Position numbers and translations under genes: made by a program
Shown: piece after piece, positions 16,396 to 26,987 of the stretch
Numbering within the stretch: the stretch's first letter is position 1
Layout: the number at the start of each line of letters is the position of its first letter
Origin: Hymenobacter guriensis
Lineage (GTDB): Bacteria; Bacteroidota; Bacteroidia; Cytophagales; Hymenobacteraceae
NCBI RefSeq assembly: GCF_015773195.1
Contig: NZ_JADWYK010000002.1
Location: forward strand, 496,001 to 560,000
Length of the DNA stretch: 64,000 nt
Direction of reading: 5' to 3'
The notes under the pieces: model-generated
Told to the model about the DNA's origin: nothing
Database searches by the model: none
Seen by the model: the letters and a program-made list of their open reading frames with translations, nothing else

Positions 16396-18672
16396 ATGCT
16401 CAAAATCAACAAGCAAGAGGCCCTCGATTATCACTCCCAGAGCCCGGCCGGAAAAATTGAAGTAGTACCCACCAAGCCCGTCAGCACGCAGCTGGATCTG
16501 GCGCTGGCCTACTCTCCCGGGGTGGCGGAGCCCTGCAAGGAAATTGCGGCCGATAAAGATGCTGTGTATAAGTACACCGCCAAGGGCAACCTGGTGGCCG
16601 TTATCAGCAACGGTACGGCCGTGCTGGGTTTGGGCAACATCGGCCCCGAAGCCAGCAAGCCGGTAATGGAGGGCAAAGGCGTACTCTTCAAAAAATTTGC
16701 GGGCATCGACTGCTTTGATATCGAAATCGACGCCACTGACCCCGACGAGTTTATTCGCATTGTGAAGGCGCTGGAGCCTACGTTCGGCGGCATCAACCTC
16801 GAAGATATTAAGGCACCCGAGTGCTTCCGCATCGAAACGGAGCTGCGCGAGAAGGTGAACATTCCGCTGATGCACGACGACCAGCATGGCACAGCCATTA
16901 TCTCCTCGGCGGCCTTGCTGAACGCGCTGGAAGTGGTAGGCAAGCGGATTGAGGAAGTAAAAGTCGTAGTAAGCGGCGCGGGAGCGGCGGCCATCAGCTG
17001 CCTGCGCCTGTACCTGGAGTTGGGCCTGCAGTTGGAAAACGTTGTGGTATTCGACAAGGATGGCATTATTCACCCCGGCCGCACCGATCTGGCCCCGCTG
17101 CAGCTGCGCTTTGCCACTTCCCGCGCCATCACGACTCTAGGCGCAGCCTTAGATGGGGCCGACGTATTTCTGGGCCTTTCGGCGGCCAACGTGCTGCCCG
17201 CCGAACTGCTGCTGAAGATGGCGCCCAACCCCATCGTCTTTGCCCTGGCCAACCCTGATCCGGAAATTGCTTACGAGGTGGCTATGGCCACGCGCCCGGA
17301 CATCATCATGGCCACCGGCCGCTCCGACCACCCCAACCAGGTGAATAACGTACTGGGCTTCCCTTACATCTTCCGGGGGGCGCTGGATGTGCGGGCCACG
17401 GGCATCAACGAAGCCATGAAGCTGGCCGCCGTGCGCGCCCTCTCCGACCTGGCCAAGGAGCCCGTACCGGACATGGTGAACCGCGCCTACGGCGACAACA
17501 CCCTGAGCTTCGGCCGTACCTACCTGATTCCGAAGCCCCTGGACCCGCGCCTGATTACCGCCATCAGCCCGGCCGTAGCCAAAGCGGCCATGGACAGCGG
17601 CGTGGCCCGCGTGCACATCACCGACTGGCTGGCCTACGAGGATGAGCTGCGCAGCCGCCTGGGCGTAAACCAGAAGCTGATGAACCGCATTACCAACGCG
17701 GCTAAGAGCAACCCCAAGCGCGTGGTATTTGCCGAAGGCGACACGTACAAAATCCTGAAAGCGGCGCAGATCCTGCACGACGAAGGCATTGCCAAGCCTA
17801 TTCTGCTCGGCAACCACAACAAGATTGCGCGCCTGGCCGCCGAAAACAACCTCGACCTGGAAGGCTGCGAAATCATTGATATCCTGCAGGAAGATGCCAA
17901 GCGGGAGCAGTACGCGGAGTTGCTGTACGAGAAGCGTCAGCGCCGGGGCATGACGCGCTACGAGGGGCGCCGCCTGCTGCGCGAGCGGAACTACTATGGC
18001 TCCATGATGCTGGAAAACGGGGAAGCTGATGCCTTTATTACGGGTCTAAGCAAAGATTACGGCAAAAGCATTGTGCCCTCGCTGCAGGCTATTGGCGTGG
18101 CTGAGGGCGTGAAGCGCGTGGCCTCCATGTACATCATCCAGCACAAGAAAGGGCCGTTCTTCTTCGCTGACACCACCGTGAACATCGACCCCACGGCCGA
18201 GGAGATGGTGGACATCATCGGCCTCACCGCCAACGCCGTGCGCTTCTTCGATACGGAGCCGCGGGTGGCCGTTATCAGCTACTCCAACTTCGGCTCCAAC
18301 CCCGGCGAGCTGCCCGACAAGGCCCGCCGCGCCACGGATTTGGCCAAGCAGCGCTACCCCGAGCTCATTCTGGATGGAGAGATGCAGGCTAATACCGCCC
18401 TGAACCCGGAGCTGCTGCAGGAGCAGTATCCCTTCTCGGAGCTGGCCGACAAAGGCGGAGCCAATACGCTCATTTTCCCGAACGTTATCAGCGGCAACAT
18501 TGCCTACAAGGTTATTCAGGAAATCGGGGGCGCGGAGGTCATTGGGCCGGTGCTGATGGGCATGCGTAAGCCGGTGCACATTCTGCAGCTGGGTGCCTCG
18601 GTGCGCGAAATCGTGAATATGGCCGCCATTGCGGTGGTTGATGCGCAAAAAGCGGGCGGCAAAGGGCTGTAA
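16396..18672 (+). CDS. maeB: NADP-dependent malic enzyme, MaeB type (with phosphotransacetylase-like domain)
   Basis: 758 residues, the usual length of the two-domain enzyme. Residues ~1-430 form the malic enzyme, which oxidatively decarboxylates malate to pyruvate with NADP reduction: Tyr in LALAYSPGVAEPC, the LEDIKAP metal-binding segment, HDDQHGTA, and a Rossmann site VVVSGAGAAAISC. Residues ~440-750 resemble phosphate acetyltransferase (RVVFAEGD, ITGLSKDYGKSIVPSLQAIG, DGEMQANTA) but in this family usually act as a regulatory acetyl-CoA-sensing domain. It links the TCA cycle with pyruvate and NADPH supply. It is monocistronic with no obvious operon partner. Confidence 0.95.
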   Translation: MLKINKQEALDYHSQSPAGKIEVVPTKPVSTQLDLALAYSPGVAEPCKEIAADKDAVYKYTAKGNLVAVISNGTAVLGLGNIGPEASKPVMEGKGVLFKKFAGIDCFDIEIDATDPDEFIRIVKALEPTFGGINLEDIKAPECFRIETELREKVNIPLMHDDQHGTAIISSAALLNALEVVGKRIEEVKVVVSGAGAAAISCLRLYLELGLQLENVVVFDKDGIIHPGRTDLAPLQLRFATSRAITTLGAALDGADVFLGLSAANVLPAELLLKMAPNPIVFALANPDPEIAYEVAMATRPDIIMATGRSDHPNQVNNVLGFPYIFRGALDVRATGINEAMKLAAVRALSDLAKEPVPDMVNRAYGDNTLSFGRTYLIPKPLDPRLITAISPAVAKAAMDSGVARVHITDWLAYEDELRSRLGVNQKLMNRITNAAKSNPKRVVFAEGDTYKILKAAQILHDEGIAKPILLGNHNKIARLAAENNLDLEGCEIIDILQEDAKREQYAELLYEKRQRRGMTRYEGRRLLRERNYYGSMMLENGEADAFITGLSKDYGKSIVPSLQAIGVAEGVKRVASMYIIQHKKGPFFFADTTVNIDPTAEEMVDIIGLTANAVRFFDTEPRVAVISYSNFGSNPGELPDKARRATDLAKQRYPELILDGEMQANTALNPELLQEQYPFSELADKGGANTLIFPNVISGNIAYKVIQEIGGAEVIGPVLMGMRKPVHILQLGASVREIVNMAAIAVVDAQKAGGKGL

Positions 18673-18858
18673 GTTTGGGTGGCGGGCTGCCGGCTTCCCG
18701 GTGGGCGGCCTGCCATTTACTTAGTGCTCAGACCTGATGCCGTTTTTTAGCGGAAATCATCAGTAGATTGGGATAGAAAACCGCCTGCGCACTGTTCAGC
18801 AAGACCTGAGTTCTTCCTTTTCCACCCAACGCGAAGCCCGGCTTCGTGCCACGTTTCT

Positions 18859-19464
18859 ATGATTGCCTACATCGACGGTAAACTCGCCTACAAAGACCAC
18901 GCACTAGCTATTCTCGACGTGCACGGCATTGGCTACGAAGTCCGGATTTCCCTGGCTACCTACTCCAAGCTGCCGGCCGAGGGCGAAAAAGCCAAGCTTT
19001 ATACCTATCAGCATATCAAGGAAGACGGGCAGACGCTCTACGGCTTCCTGGACCCCAACGAAAAAGCCCTGTTCATGCAGCTGATTTCGGTGTCGGGCAT
19101 TGGACCGGGCACGGGCATCGTAATGGTGTCGTCGATGTCGGTGGGTGAAATTCGCCAGGCCATCGTGCAGGAAGACGTACGTGCCATCCAAAGCATCAAG
19201 GGGGTGGGGCCGAAAACGGCGCAGCGCGTGGTGCTGGAACTCAAGGACAAGCTGCGCAAGGATGAGCTGCTGGCCAAGGCCGGTATTGACACCGTGCCGC
19301 TGGCCAAGGCACACAATACAAACCGCAGCGAAGCGTTAGCAGCCCTGGTAACGCTGGGCTTTGCGCGGGCTGCCGCCGAGAAAACCCTCGACCAGATTCA
19401 GAACCGCCACGGCAACGACCTGAGCGTGGAAGAATTAATTAAATTTGCTCTTAAGTCCCATTAG
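18859..19464 (+). CDS. ruvA: Holliday junction branch migration protein RuvA
   Basis: 201 residues, the normal length. RuvA tetramers bind four-way DNA junctions and recruit the RuvB motor. Domain I (1-~63) is an OB fold (MIAYIDGKLA, GIGYEVRIS). Domain II (~64-140) carries two helix-hairpin-helix motifs, VSGIGPGTGI and IKGVGPKTAQRVVLELKDK. The C-terminal domain III (~153-201), which contacts RuvB, includes EALAALVTLGFARAAAEKTL. The ordinary second-motif GIGPK reads GIGPGTG here, a mild change in the first hairpin. The gene lies directly before sprA on the same strand, separated by a heptamer-repeat island. Confidence 0.96.
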   Translation: MIAYIDGKLAYKDHALAILDVHGIGYEVRISLATYSKLPAEGEKAKLYTYQHIKEDGQTLYGFLDPNEKALFMQLISVSGIGPGTGIVMVSSMSVGEIRQAIVQEDVRAIQSIKGVGPKTAQRVVLELKDKLRKDELLAKAGIDTVPLAKAHNTNRSEALAALVTLGFARAAAEKTLDQIQNRHGNDLSVEELIKFALKSH

Positions 19465-19525
19465 CTGAGCGGCCGGCGGCAAGCCGTACGCCTTCTACCG
19501 GGAAGCAGACCGCCTGTGCCATCCA

Positions 19526-19533
19526 TATCTTTA
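19526..19533 (+). promoter_or_regulatory. Near-match -7 element upstream of sprA
   Basis: TATCTTTA differs from TAnnTTTG only in the last base. If used, transcription would begin close to 19539 and the whole leader of the sprA mRNA would be the heptamer repeat at 19541-19575. Confidence 0.35.
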
Positions 19534-19540
19534 CTCATCA

Positions 19541-19575
19541 GCTTGCGGCTTGTGGCTTGCGGCTTGACGCTTACC
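19541..19575. repeat. GCTTGCG heptamer array in front of sprA
   Basis: Five consecutive 7-mers: GCTTGCG, GCTTGTG, GCTTGCG, GCTTGAC, GCTTACC. The array ends four bases before the TTG start codon of sprA and so occupies its ribosome-binding region. A partial reverse-complement (GGCAAGCC) lies about 65 bases upstream. Confidence 0.85.
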
Positions 19576-19579
19576 CCGC

Positions 19580-22500
19580 TTGAATACCGGTAAGAAGACC
19601 TTCACTACTGTTTCTTTGGTCGTAGCGTCGTTGCTGGCGTGGTGGTCGCAGTCGGGCGCTACGGGTAGCAGTGCGTTCCGGCTGCAGTGGGCATCCTGGC
19701 GTAGTACGGCCGGTCACTTGGCCTGGTTGCCCGACACGCCCCGCACCGCTCCCACCGACACCACCCGCTACCGGCCCAGCCGCCGCCCCAAAGTAGCACC
19801 CGAAGACCGCGCGGGCAACCGCCTGAGCTCCCAGCGCCGCGAATCGCCGCTGTTGCTGGATCTGCCGTCCAACGTGAACCTGAATGTGACCGTGGACGAC
19901 AGTCTGCAGGGCGTGGACGTGTCGGAGCGCGTGGGGTCAGATATTGATTTCCGCGACCCTACCCGCATGTCGTTTGAGGAATACTCGCGCTGGCAGCAGG
20001 ACCAGACGATCCGCAACTACTTCCGCAACCGGGCGGCCGGGGGCGTGGCGGGGGAGGCCGGCTCACCGGCCGTGGCCCAGCGCCTGATTCCGAAGATTTA
20101 CCTGGGGCCGGCTGCCAACCGCATTTTCGGGGGCAACTACGTGGATATCCGGCCCAACGGCTCGGTGACGGTGCGGGCCGGGGCTAAGTTCAACCGCAAC
20201 CGCAACCCCACGCTCACCCTGCGCCAGCAGAAAACCGGCGACTTCAACTTCGAGCAGAACATGAACCTGAACCTCACCGGCCAGATCGGGGAGAAGATGC
20301 GGGTGACGCTCAACTACGACACGAAGGCTGCCTTCGACTTTGAAAACAACATGAAGCTCGATTTCACGGGCTTCGATACCGATATTATCCGCAAAGTAGA
20401 GCTGGGCAACGTGAGTTTACCGCTCAACAACTCCCTTATTCAGGGCGGGCAAAACCTGTTTGGGGCCAAAACCCAGCTGCAGTTCGGCAAGCTCTCCGTC
20501 ACGGCCGTGGCCTCCACCCTGCGCGGCCAGTCCGACGAGGTGCGCATTTCCAACGGCGGCCAGAGCCGGCCCTTCGAAATCAAAGCCAGTCAGTACGAAA
20601 AGGACCGGCACTTCTTTCTGTCGCAGTTTTTCCGCGACCGGTACGACACCTCCCTGCGCAACCTGCCCACGGTGCAGTCGGGCATCCAGATCCGCTACCT
20701 GGAGGTGTACGTGACCAACGACAACCGCACCACCGAGAACCTGCGCAACGTGGTAGCTCTGATGGACCTGGCCGAGCCCCGCGTCGTATTCCGCCGCGAC
20801 CAGTTCCCCCCCACTGGCACCACGCGCACCCCGGCCGATAACGCAGCCAATCAGGAATACGAGTTGGTGAAAGGCAGCCGCGAAAACCTCGGGGTTGATG
20901 CGGCGCTGGCGGGCCGGGGCCTGGTAAAGAACGTGGACTTTGAGCACGTGCGGGCCCGCAAGCTCGACCCGCGCGAGTACACCTTCAACGAGCAGCTGGG
21001 CTACCTCTCACTGAACACCCAGCTGCTGCCCGAGCAGGTGCTGGGCGTTTCCTACGAGTACACCTACAATGGCAAGTCGTACCGGGTAGGCGAAACGGCC
21101 GGGTCCTACTCCGCCGGTGTTCAGGAGGACCAGGTGATTTTCCTGAAGATGCTGAAGAGTACCAACCCGGCTCTGCAGTACCCCACCTGGGATTTGATGA
21201 TGAAAAACATCTACTCCCTGAACGCCACCCAGCTCAACCGTGACCAGTTCCGCCTCGACATCATCTACAAAGACGACGCGACGGGCGTGGACTTGCTTTC
21301 CCTGAAGGAAGGGCAGCAGACCGCCAACGTGCCGCTGGTGCAGGTGTTCAACCTCGACAACGCCAACGCCAACAACGACCGGCCCTCCGACGGCAACTTC
21401 GACTTTCTGCCGGGCATCACCATCGATCCGGAGCAGGGTCGTATCATCTTCCCACAGGTGGAGCCGTTTGGCCGCTATCTGAAATCGAGGTTCGATACCG
21501 TGGCCGAGCGTGACCTGGTAGACAAGTACGTGTACCAAGAGCTCTACGACCAAGTGCAGAGCGACGCGCAGCAGCGTCAGGAAAAGGACAAGTTCTTCCT
21601 CACGGGCCGCTACCAGGCCACGTCGTCCGATGAAATCAATCTGCCTGGCATTCGGGTGGCCGAGGGGTCGGTAAGGGTGTACGCCGGCAGTACGCTGCTC
21701 ACCGAGGGCACCGATTACCAGGTATTCTACGACCAGGCCAAGGTAAAAGTGCTGAACCCGGCTTACCTGAACGCGGCCAACGAGCTGCGCGTGACCTTTG
21801 AGAAGGACGCCCTGGTGCAGGTTCAGCCGCGCAGCCTGCTGGGTGCCCGCTTCGACTACCGCCTCAACGACGACATCAACTTTGGCGCTACGGTGCTGCA
21901 CTTGCTGGAAAACCAGGCTCCCGGCATCAACCGCGTGAACATTGGCGACGAACCCGGCAATAACACCATCTACGGCCTCGACGTGAACCTGCGCCGCGAG
22001 TCCCGCGCCCTTACGCGCTACCTCGACATGCTGCCGCTGATTTCGACCAAGGCCCCGTCGACGGTGGCGTTCAGCGGGGAGTTTGCCAAGCTGGTGCCCG
22101 GCAAAACCCAACTGGGCCGGGGCGAAAACGGCGTATCCTACATCGACGACTTTGAAGCAGCCCGCACGCCCTACACGCTCACGGGCGGCGTCAGCTCGCT
22201 TACGGCTTGGCGGATGGCAGCCACGCCACTGCCTATACTGGGCAATAGCAGCACCATCGACTTGGCCGCCAACTACCGCCGCGCCAAGCTGGCCTGGTAC
22301 ACCGTGGATCAGAGCTACTACAACAACGGCTCCAGCCGGCCCAACAACATTACGGCCGACGACCTGCTGAACCATTACACCCGCGGCGTGCAGCGCAAGG
22401 AAATTTTCCCGAACCGCGACGTGGGCACCGTGGGCAACGGCTACGAATACCCCCTGGACCTGGCGTACTTCCCTACGGAGCGTGGTCCTTACAACTACAA

Positions 22501-25500
22501 CCCGCAAACCAGCCCCGACGGCCGTACCCTGCCCGCCGGCACCGCCCCGGGCAACTTTGCAGGCATCAGTCGGGAAATCACCTTCGATACCGACTTCGAC
22601 AACGCCAACATCGAGTACCTGGAGTTCTGGCTGATGGACCCGTTCCTGAAAGGCAAGAACGGCCAGGTGAACGACTCCCAGAACCAGCCCACCGAAAACA
22701 CCACCGGCGGCGAGCTGTACCTGAATCTGGGTACCATTTCGGAAGATGCCCTGAAAGACGGCCGCTACGCGTTTGAGAACGGCCTTTCCGACGACCCCAG
22801 TGACCCGGACAAGGATACCGATAGAACCAAGTACGGCCGCGTCAGCCGCCAGCAGTTCCTGACCGATGCCTTCTCGACGGCCAACGGCGGCCGCGACCGG
22901 CAGGACGTGGGACTCGACGGCCTGAACGATGACGAAGAAAAAGCCGAATTCGGCACCGGCACCCTGGCCAGCGCCGAAGACCCCTCGGCCGACAACTTCC
23001 GCCACCACCTGAGCGACTACTACAACTCCGATGGGCGCGACGTGAAGATCCTGGGCCGCTACAAGGAGTACAATGGTCTGCAGGGCAACTCGGCCGAGAA
23101 CAGCCAGCAAAGCTCCACCCCCTTGCCCGACAAGGAAGACCTGAACCGCGACAACATTATTCAGGACACAGAGCGGTACTACGAGTACAAGATTACGCTG
23201 CGCCCCGGCGGACTGGAAGTAGGCCAGAACTTTATCGTGGATAAGGTAAGCAACCGCATCAACAACGACGTGGTGACGTGGTACCAGTTCCGCATTCCGG
23301 TGCGCCAGCCCACGGCCGTGCGCGGCACCACCGACGGGCTGCCCTTCGGCTTCAAGAGCATCCGGTTTATGCGCCTGTACCTCACCCAGTGGCAGCAGCC
23401 TACGGTGCTGCGCTTCGTGCAGATGCAGTTTGTGGCCAACCAGTGGCGCCGCTACCTGGGCACTGTGGCCGAGCCCGGCCGGCCCAACGTGAACACCGAC
23501 ACCGACGCTGACCTGTTCACCATTTCGACGGTGAGCGTGGAGGAAAACGGCATTTCCGGCACCGGCGGCAGCGACGCTATTCCCTACGTGGTGCCGCCCG
23601 GCATCAAGCGCGACCAGGAATACGGCTCCAGCACCGTAAACCGCCAGCAGAACGAGCAGAGCCTGCGCCTGTGCGTAGAAGGGCTGCGTGAAGGCTACGG
23701 CAAGGCGGCCTACAAAAACGTGAGCACCAACATGCTCCGCTACAAGCGCCTGCGCATGTTCCTGCACGCCGAAAGCGAAACCGGCACCCGCGACGATCAG
23801 GTGCGCGGCTTCATCCGCATTGGCACCGACTACACCCAGAACTACTACGAGTACTCGCTCCCACTGAAGATAACCGCCCCCGGCAGCACCTCGGAAAACC
23901 AGATCTGGAACCCCCAGAACATTGTGGATGTGGCGTTCCAGGATTTTATCGATGCCAAGGTAGAGCGCAACAAAAGCGGGCAGGGTCTGCAAACGCCTTA
24001 CGTGAAGCAGCTGGCCGACGGCCGCACCATTACGGTGGTAGGCAACCCCGACTTTTCGGCGGTGCAGGGCGTCATGATTGGCATCTTCAATCCCACCGAT
24101 AACGGCAACGACCAGTCGGTGTGCATCTGGGCTGATGAGCTGCGCGTGTTTGACTTCGACCGCACCTCCGGCTGGGCCGCTACGGCCCGCTTCAATACCC
24201 AGTTGGCCGACCTGGCCAATATCACGGCTACCGGCTCCTTTACGTCTATCGGCTTCGGGGGCTTGCAGGACCGCGTGCAGCAACGCTCCCTCGACGACGT
24301 GGTACGCGGCGACCTGAACGCCACCGTAGCCGTGGATAAGCTGCTGCCCGAAAAGCTGGGGCTGCGCATTCCGGTGCTGGTGCAGGCCGGCCACGAGTCC
24401 CGCTCGCCGCTGTACGACCCGCTCGACCCCGACGTGAAGCTGGAACAGTCGCTGCAGAAGTTTGAGTCGAACGAAGAGCGCGCCAACTACCGCAAGGAAG
24501 TTATCGACCAGACCAGCAGCCGCAGCATCAGTGTGCTGAACATGCGGAAGGAGCGCACCAACCCCGAGAAAAAGGTACGCCCCTACGACATCGAGAACTT
24601 TGCCCTGAGCTACTCTCTCACCGAGCAGCTGCACACCGATATCCAGACCGACAAGGACTTCACCCGCACTTACAACGGGGCGCTGGCGTACACTTATCAG
24701 ACCACGCCCAAGAACTACACCCCGCTGGCCAACCTGAAGGCCCTGGACTCGCCCTATCTCAAGTTTTTCAAGGAAATCAACTTCACGCCGCTGCCTAGCC
24801 GCTTTGCCTTCCGCGCCGACCTCGACCGGCGCTACAACGAGCGGTTTCTGCAACGGACGCTGGAGCCCGGCCAGGTGCCCACGCCGGTGGCGCAGGGCGT
24901 TTTCCAGAAAAGCTTCTTCTTCAACCGCATCTATGATTTGAAGTGGGACCTGACCAAGAGCCTGGCCTTCGACTACACGGCCACCAACCGCGGCGTAATT
25001 GACGAAGGGCCCGGTGCCACGCTCGGCAACTCGCCCGAAGCAGAGAGCAACCGGGCGCTGATCCGCGAAAACATTAAGCGCGGGGGCCGCACTACCAACT
25101 TCAATCAGGTAGTGGCTCTCACTTACCGTCTGCCGCTGGATAAATTCCCGCTCACCGACTGGATTTCGGCCGATGCGCGCTACGCGGCCACCTACACCTG
25201 GCAGGCCGCTTCTACGGCCTTGGTTGACCCATTGGACAGCCTCAGAACCCTGAACCTGGGTAACACGGTGCAGAATAACAGTGAGCTAAGCGCCAACGGC
25301 AAGATTGACTTGGTGAAGCTTTACAATAAGGTTCGGTTTCTCAACATCATCAACAACGCCCCGCCACCTGCCCGCCCCGCCAAGCCTGATGCCAAAACGC
25401 CGGGCCGCGGTGGCAGCCCCACGGCACCCGTTGCCCCAGCCGATACCACCGCCAAGAAGCCCGAGCTGCGCCTGGTGAAAGCCGTACTCCGCTCCCTGAT

Positions 25501-26881
25501 GACGGCCCGCAGCCTCAATTTTACTTACACCCGCAGCGCGGGCACGCTGCTGCCGGGCTACCTACCCCGCACCAAGTTCTTTGGGCTTGATGGGGATTTC
25601 AGTGCCCCTGGGGTGCCGTTCATTCTGGGTAAGCAGTACGAGTTGGACGACCTATATGAGCGAGCCAGCTCACGGGGCTGGTATACCCCGCAAAGCCAGT
25701 ATCTGAATACGCCGCTCAGCAACCTCGAAACCACCGACCTGAATTTGCGCACCAGCCTAGAGCCCATCCGCGACTTCAATATTCAGCTAGATGCGCGCCG
25801 CCAGACGGTGCGCAACAATGAGAGTTTCTACCGATTAGCCATTGACGAAAACACCCAGCTACCAACCGGGGGGCTGGCCGCACGGCTGCCACTGGAAACC
25901 GGCTCCTTTTCTACTTCCTTTATCTCCATAGGCACCCTCTTTGGCGACCTGAGCAAGGAAAGCACGGTTTCCAAAGCTTTCAACCAATTCATAGAAAACC
26001 GGAGCTTTGTGCGCGACCGGCTGGTGGCCGCCACCGACGCCACCAACCCCAAGTACAGCTACAACTCCCAGGACGTACTGATTCCGGCTTTCCTGGATGC
26101 GTACCGCGGCCGCTCCTCCCAAGGCTACAAGGCTAAAGCATTCGACCCCTTCTCCGTGCTGCCAGTACCGAACTGGACCGTCAACTACAATGGGTTGGGC
26201 GAGCTACCCTTCGTGCAACGGTTTTTCCGCTCGGTTTCGCTCACGCACGCCTACTCATCGGTGTACAACGTGAGCAGCTTCAACAGTTCGTCGCTCTACC
26301 CCAGCAAGCCCGAGGAATTCCCCACCGTGGTGCAGGACGGACTGTACGTGCCCTACTATACGCTGGGTCAGGTAAGCATTATCGAGCGACTGTCGCCGCT
26401 GATCGGGCTGAACTTTCAGACGCTGGAAAAAGTGACGGGCCGCGCAGAGTACCGCACCGACCGCCAGATTTCCCTGAATATTTCGTCGGGTGCCCAGGTT
26501 ACGGAAGTGCACACGCAGGAAATGGTGTTTGGCTTTGGCTACGTAACCAACCAGCTGAAGCTGCCCTTCCGCATCGGGGGTGAGCAGCGCATCCTGCGCA
26601 ATGAGCTCACGGTGCGGCTCGATCTATCCATCCGCGACAATACGACCACGCAACGCACCATTGTAGCCGACAGCACCAACTTGTTGGGCAACCCGCGTGG
26701 GCTGGTCGTGAATGGCAACCGCCAGGTGCAGCTACGCCCTACCATCGACTATGTGCTTAACCAGCGCCTGAACCTGCAGTTTTACTTCACCCGCGTGATT
26801 TCGGAGCCGCGCGGTACGGCTGGCTACCGCAACTCGGCCACCGAGGGAGGTGTGCAGCTACGCTATAGCCTCTCGCAGTAA
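19580..26881 (+). CDS. sprA: SprA/Sov, type IX secretion outer-membrane translocon
   Basis: 2433 residues, in the usual 2300-2500 range. SprA forms the giant (36-strand in the Flavobacterium structure) outer-membrane barrel through which T9SS substrates leave the periplasm, and is needed for gliding. The start seems to be TTG at 19580: an in-frame stop lies five codons upstream, and the following residues (KK, TTVSLVVASLLAWW) look like a signal. Features typical of SprA include the early plug-like region with RLIPKIYLGPAANRIFGGNYVDIRP and many aromatic-ended strands, ending in the barrel strand GGVQLRYSLSQ. Two probable substrates are encoded at 34053 and 40408. It is followed by a strong terminator. 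Confidence 0.95.
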   Translation: MNTGKKTFTTVSLVVASLLAWWSQSGATGSSAFRLQWASWRSTAGHLAWLPDTPRTAPTDTTRYRPSRRPKVAPEDRAGNRLSSQRRESPLLLDLPSNVNLNVTVDDSLQGVDVSERVGSDIDFRDPTRMSFEEYSRWQQDQTIRNYFRNRAAGGVAGEAGSPAVAQRLIPKIYLGPAANRIFGGNYVDIRPNGSVTVRAGAKFNRNRNPTLTLRQQKTGDFNFEQNMNLNLTGQIGEKMRVTLNYDTKAAFDFENNMKLDFTGFDTDIIRKVELGNVSLPLNNSLIQGGQNLFGAKTQLQFGKLSVTAVASTLRGQSDEVRISNGGQSRPFEIKASQYEKDRHFFLSQFFRDRYDTSLRNLPTVQSGIQIRYLEVYVTNDNRTTENLRNVVALMDLAEPRVVFRRDQFPPTGTTRTPADNAANQEYELVKGSRENLGVDAALAGRGLVKNVDFEHVRARKLDPREYTFNEQLGYLSLNTQLLPEQVLGVSYEYTYNGKSYRVGETAGSYSAGVQEDQVIFLKMLKSTNPALQYPTWDLMMKNIYSLNATQLNRDQFRLDIIYKDDATGVDLLSLKEGQQTANVPLVQVFNLDNANANNDRPSDGNFDFLPGITIDPEQGRIIFPQVEPFGRYLKSRFDTVAERDLVDKYVYQELYDQVQSDAQQRQEKDKFFLTGRYQATSSDEINLPGIRVAEGSVRVYAGSTLLTEGTDYQVFYDQAKVKVLNPAYLNAANELRVTFEKDALVQVQPRSLLGARFDYRLNDDINFGATVLHLLENQAPGINRVNIGDEPGNNTIYGLDVNLRRESRALTRYLDMLPLISTKAPSTVAFSGEFAKLVPGKTQLGRGENGVSYIDDFEAARTPYTLTGGVSSLTAWRMAATPLPILGNSSTIDLAANYRRAKLAWYTVDQSYYNNGSSRPNNITADDLLNHYTRGVQRKEIFPNRDVGTVGNGYEYPLDLAYFPTERGPYNYNPQTSPDGRTLPAGTAPGNFAGISREITFDTDFDNANIEYLEFWLMDPFLKGKNGQVNDSQNQPTENTTGGELYLNLGTISEDALKDGRYAFENGLSDDPSDPDKDTDRTKYGRVSRQQFLTDAFSTANGGRDRQDVGLDGLNDDEEKAEFGTGTLASAEDPSADNFRHHLSDYYNSDGRDVKILGRYKEYNGLQGNSAENSQQSSTPLPDKEDLNRDNIIQDTERYYEYKITLRPGGLEVGQNFIVDKVSNRINNDVVTWYQFRIPVRQPTAVRGTTDGLPFGFKSIRFMRLYLTQWQQPTVLRFVQMQFVANQWRRYLGTVAEPGRPNVNTDTDADLFTISTVSVEENGISGTGGSDAIPYVVPPGIKRDQEYGSSTVNRQQNEQSLRLCVEGLREGYGKAAYKNVSTNMLRYKRLRMFLHAESETGTRDDQVRGFIRIGTDYTQNYYEYSLPLKITAPGSTSENQIWNPQNIVDVAFQDFIDAKVERNKSGQGLQTPYVKQLADGRTITVVGNPDFSAVQGVMIGIFNPTDNGNDQSVCIWADELRVFDFDRTSGWAATARFNTQLADLANITATGSFTSIGFGGLQDRVQQRSLDDVVRGDLNATVAVDKLLPEKLGLRIPVLVQAGHESRSPLYDPLDPDVKLEQSLQKFESNEERANYRKEVIDQTSSRSISVLNMRKERTNPEKKVRPYDIENFALSYSLTEQLHTDIQTDKDFTRTYNGALAYTYQTTPKNYTPLANLKALDSPYLKFFKEINFTPLPSRFAFRADLDRRYNERFLQRTLEPGQVPTPVAQGVFQKSFFFNRIYDLKWDLTKSLAFDYTATNRGVIDEGPGATLGNSPEAESNRALIRENIKRGGRTTNFNQVVALTYRLPLDKFPLTDWISADARYAATYTWQAASTALVDPLDSLRTLNLGNTVQNNSELSANGKIDLVKLYNKVRFLNIINNAPPPARPAKPDAKTPGRGGSPTAPVAPADTTAKKPELRLVKAVLRSLMTARSLNFTYTRSAGTLLPGYLPRTKFFGLDGDFSAPGVPFILGKQYELDDLYERASSRGWYTPQSQYLNTPLSNLETTDLNLRTSLEPIRDFNIQLDARRQTVRNNESFYRLAIDENTQLPTGGLAARLPLETGSFSTSFISIGTLFGDLSKESTVSKAFNQFIENRSFVRDRLVAATDATNPKYSYNSQDVLIPAFLDAYRGRSSQGYKAKAFDPFSVLPVPNWTVNYNGLGELPFVQRFFRSVSLTHAYSSVYNVSSFNSSSLYPSKPEEFPTVVQDGLYVPYYTLGQVSIIERLSPLIGLNFQTLEKVTGRAEYRTDRQISLNISSGAQVTEVHTQEMVFGFGYVTNQLKLPFRIGGEQRILRNELTVRLDLSIRDNTTTQRTIVADSTNLLGNPRGLVVNGNRQVQLRPTIDYVLNQRLNLQFYFTRVISEPRGTAGYRNSATEGGVQLRYSLSQ

Positions 26882-26901
26882 GCAATAGTAGCACTGAGCA
26901 A

Positions 26902-26939
26902 AAAAACGCCTTTCATCTGCCGGGATGAAAGGCGTTTTT
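26902..26939 (+). terminator. Terminator after sprA
   Basis: A perfect 16-bp stem (26902-26917 with 26924-26939) with a 6-base loop ends in TTTTT and begins with AAAAA. Confidence 0.88.
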
Positions 26940-26987
26940 CGTAGTGCTTTGTGTACTTTGACGGTAGCCAATCCAGGATTTAACCCG

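Noticed and set aside
21008..24853. 1281-codon open frame antisense to sprA
   Set aside because: It is a shadow of the real gene: high-GC codon bias opens the opposite frame. It is His/Val/Gly-rich with no domain or signal.
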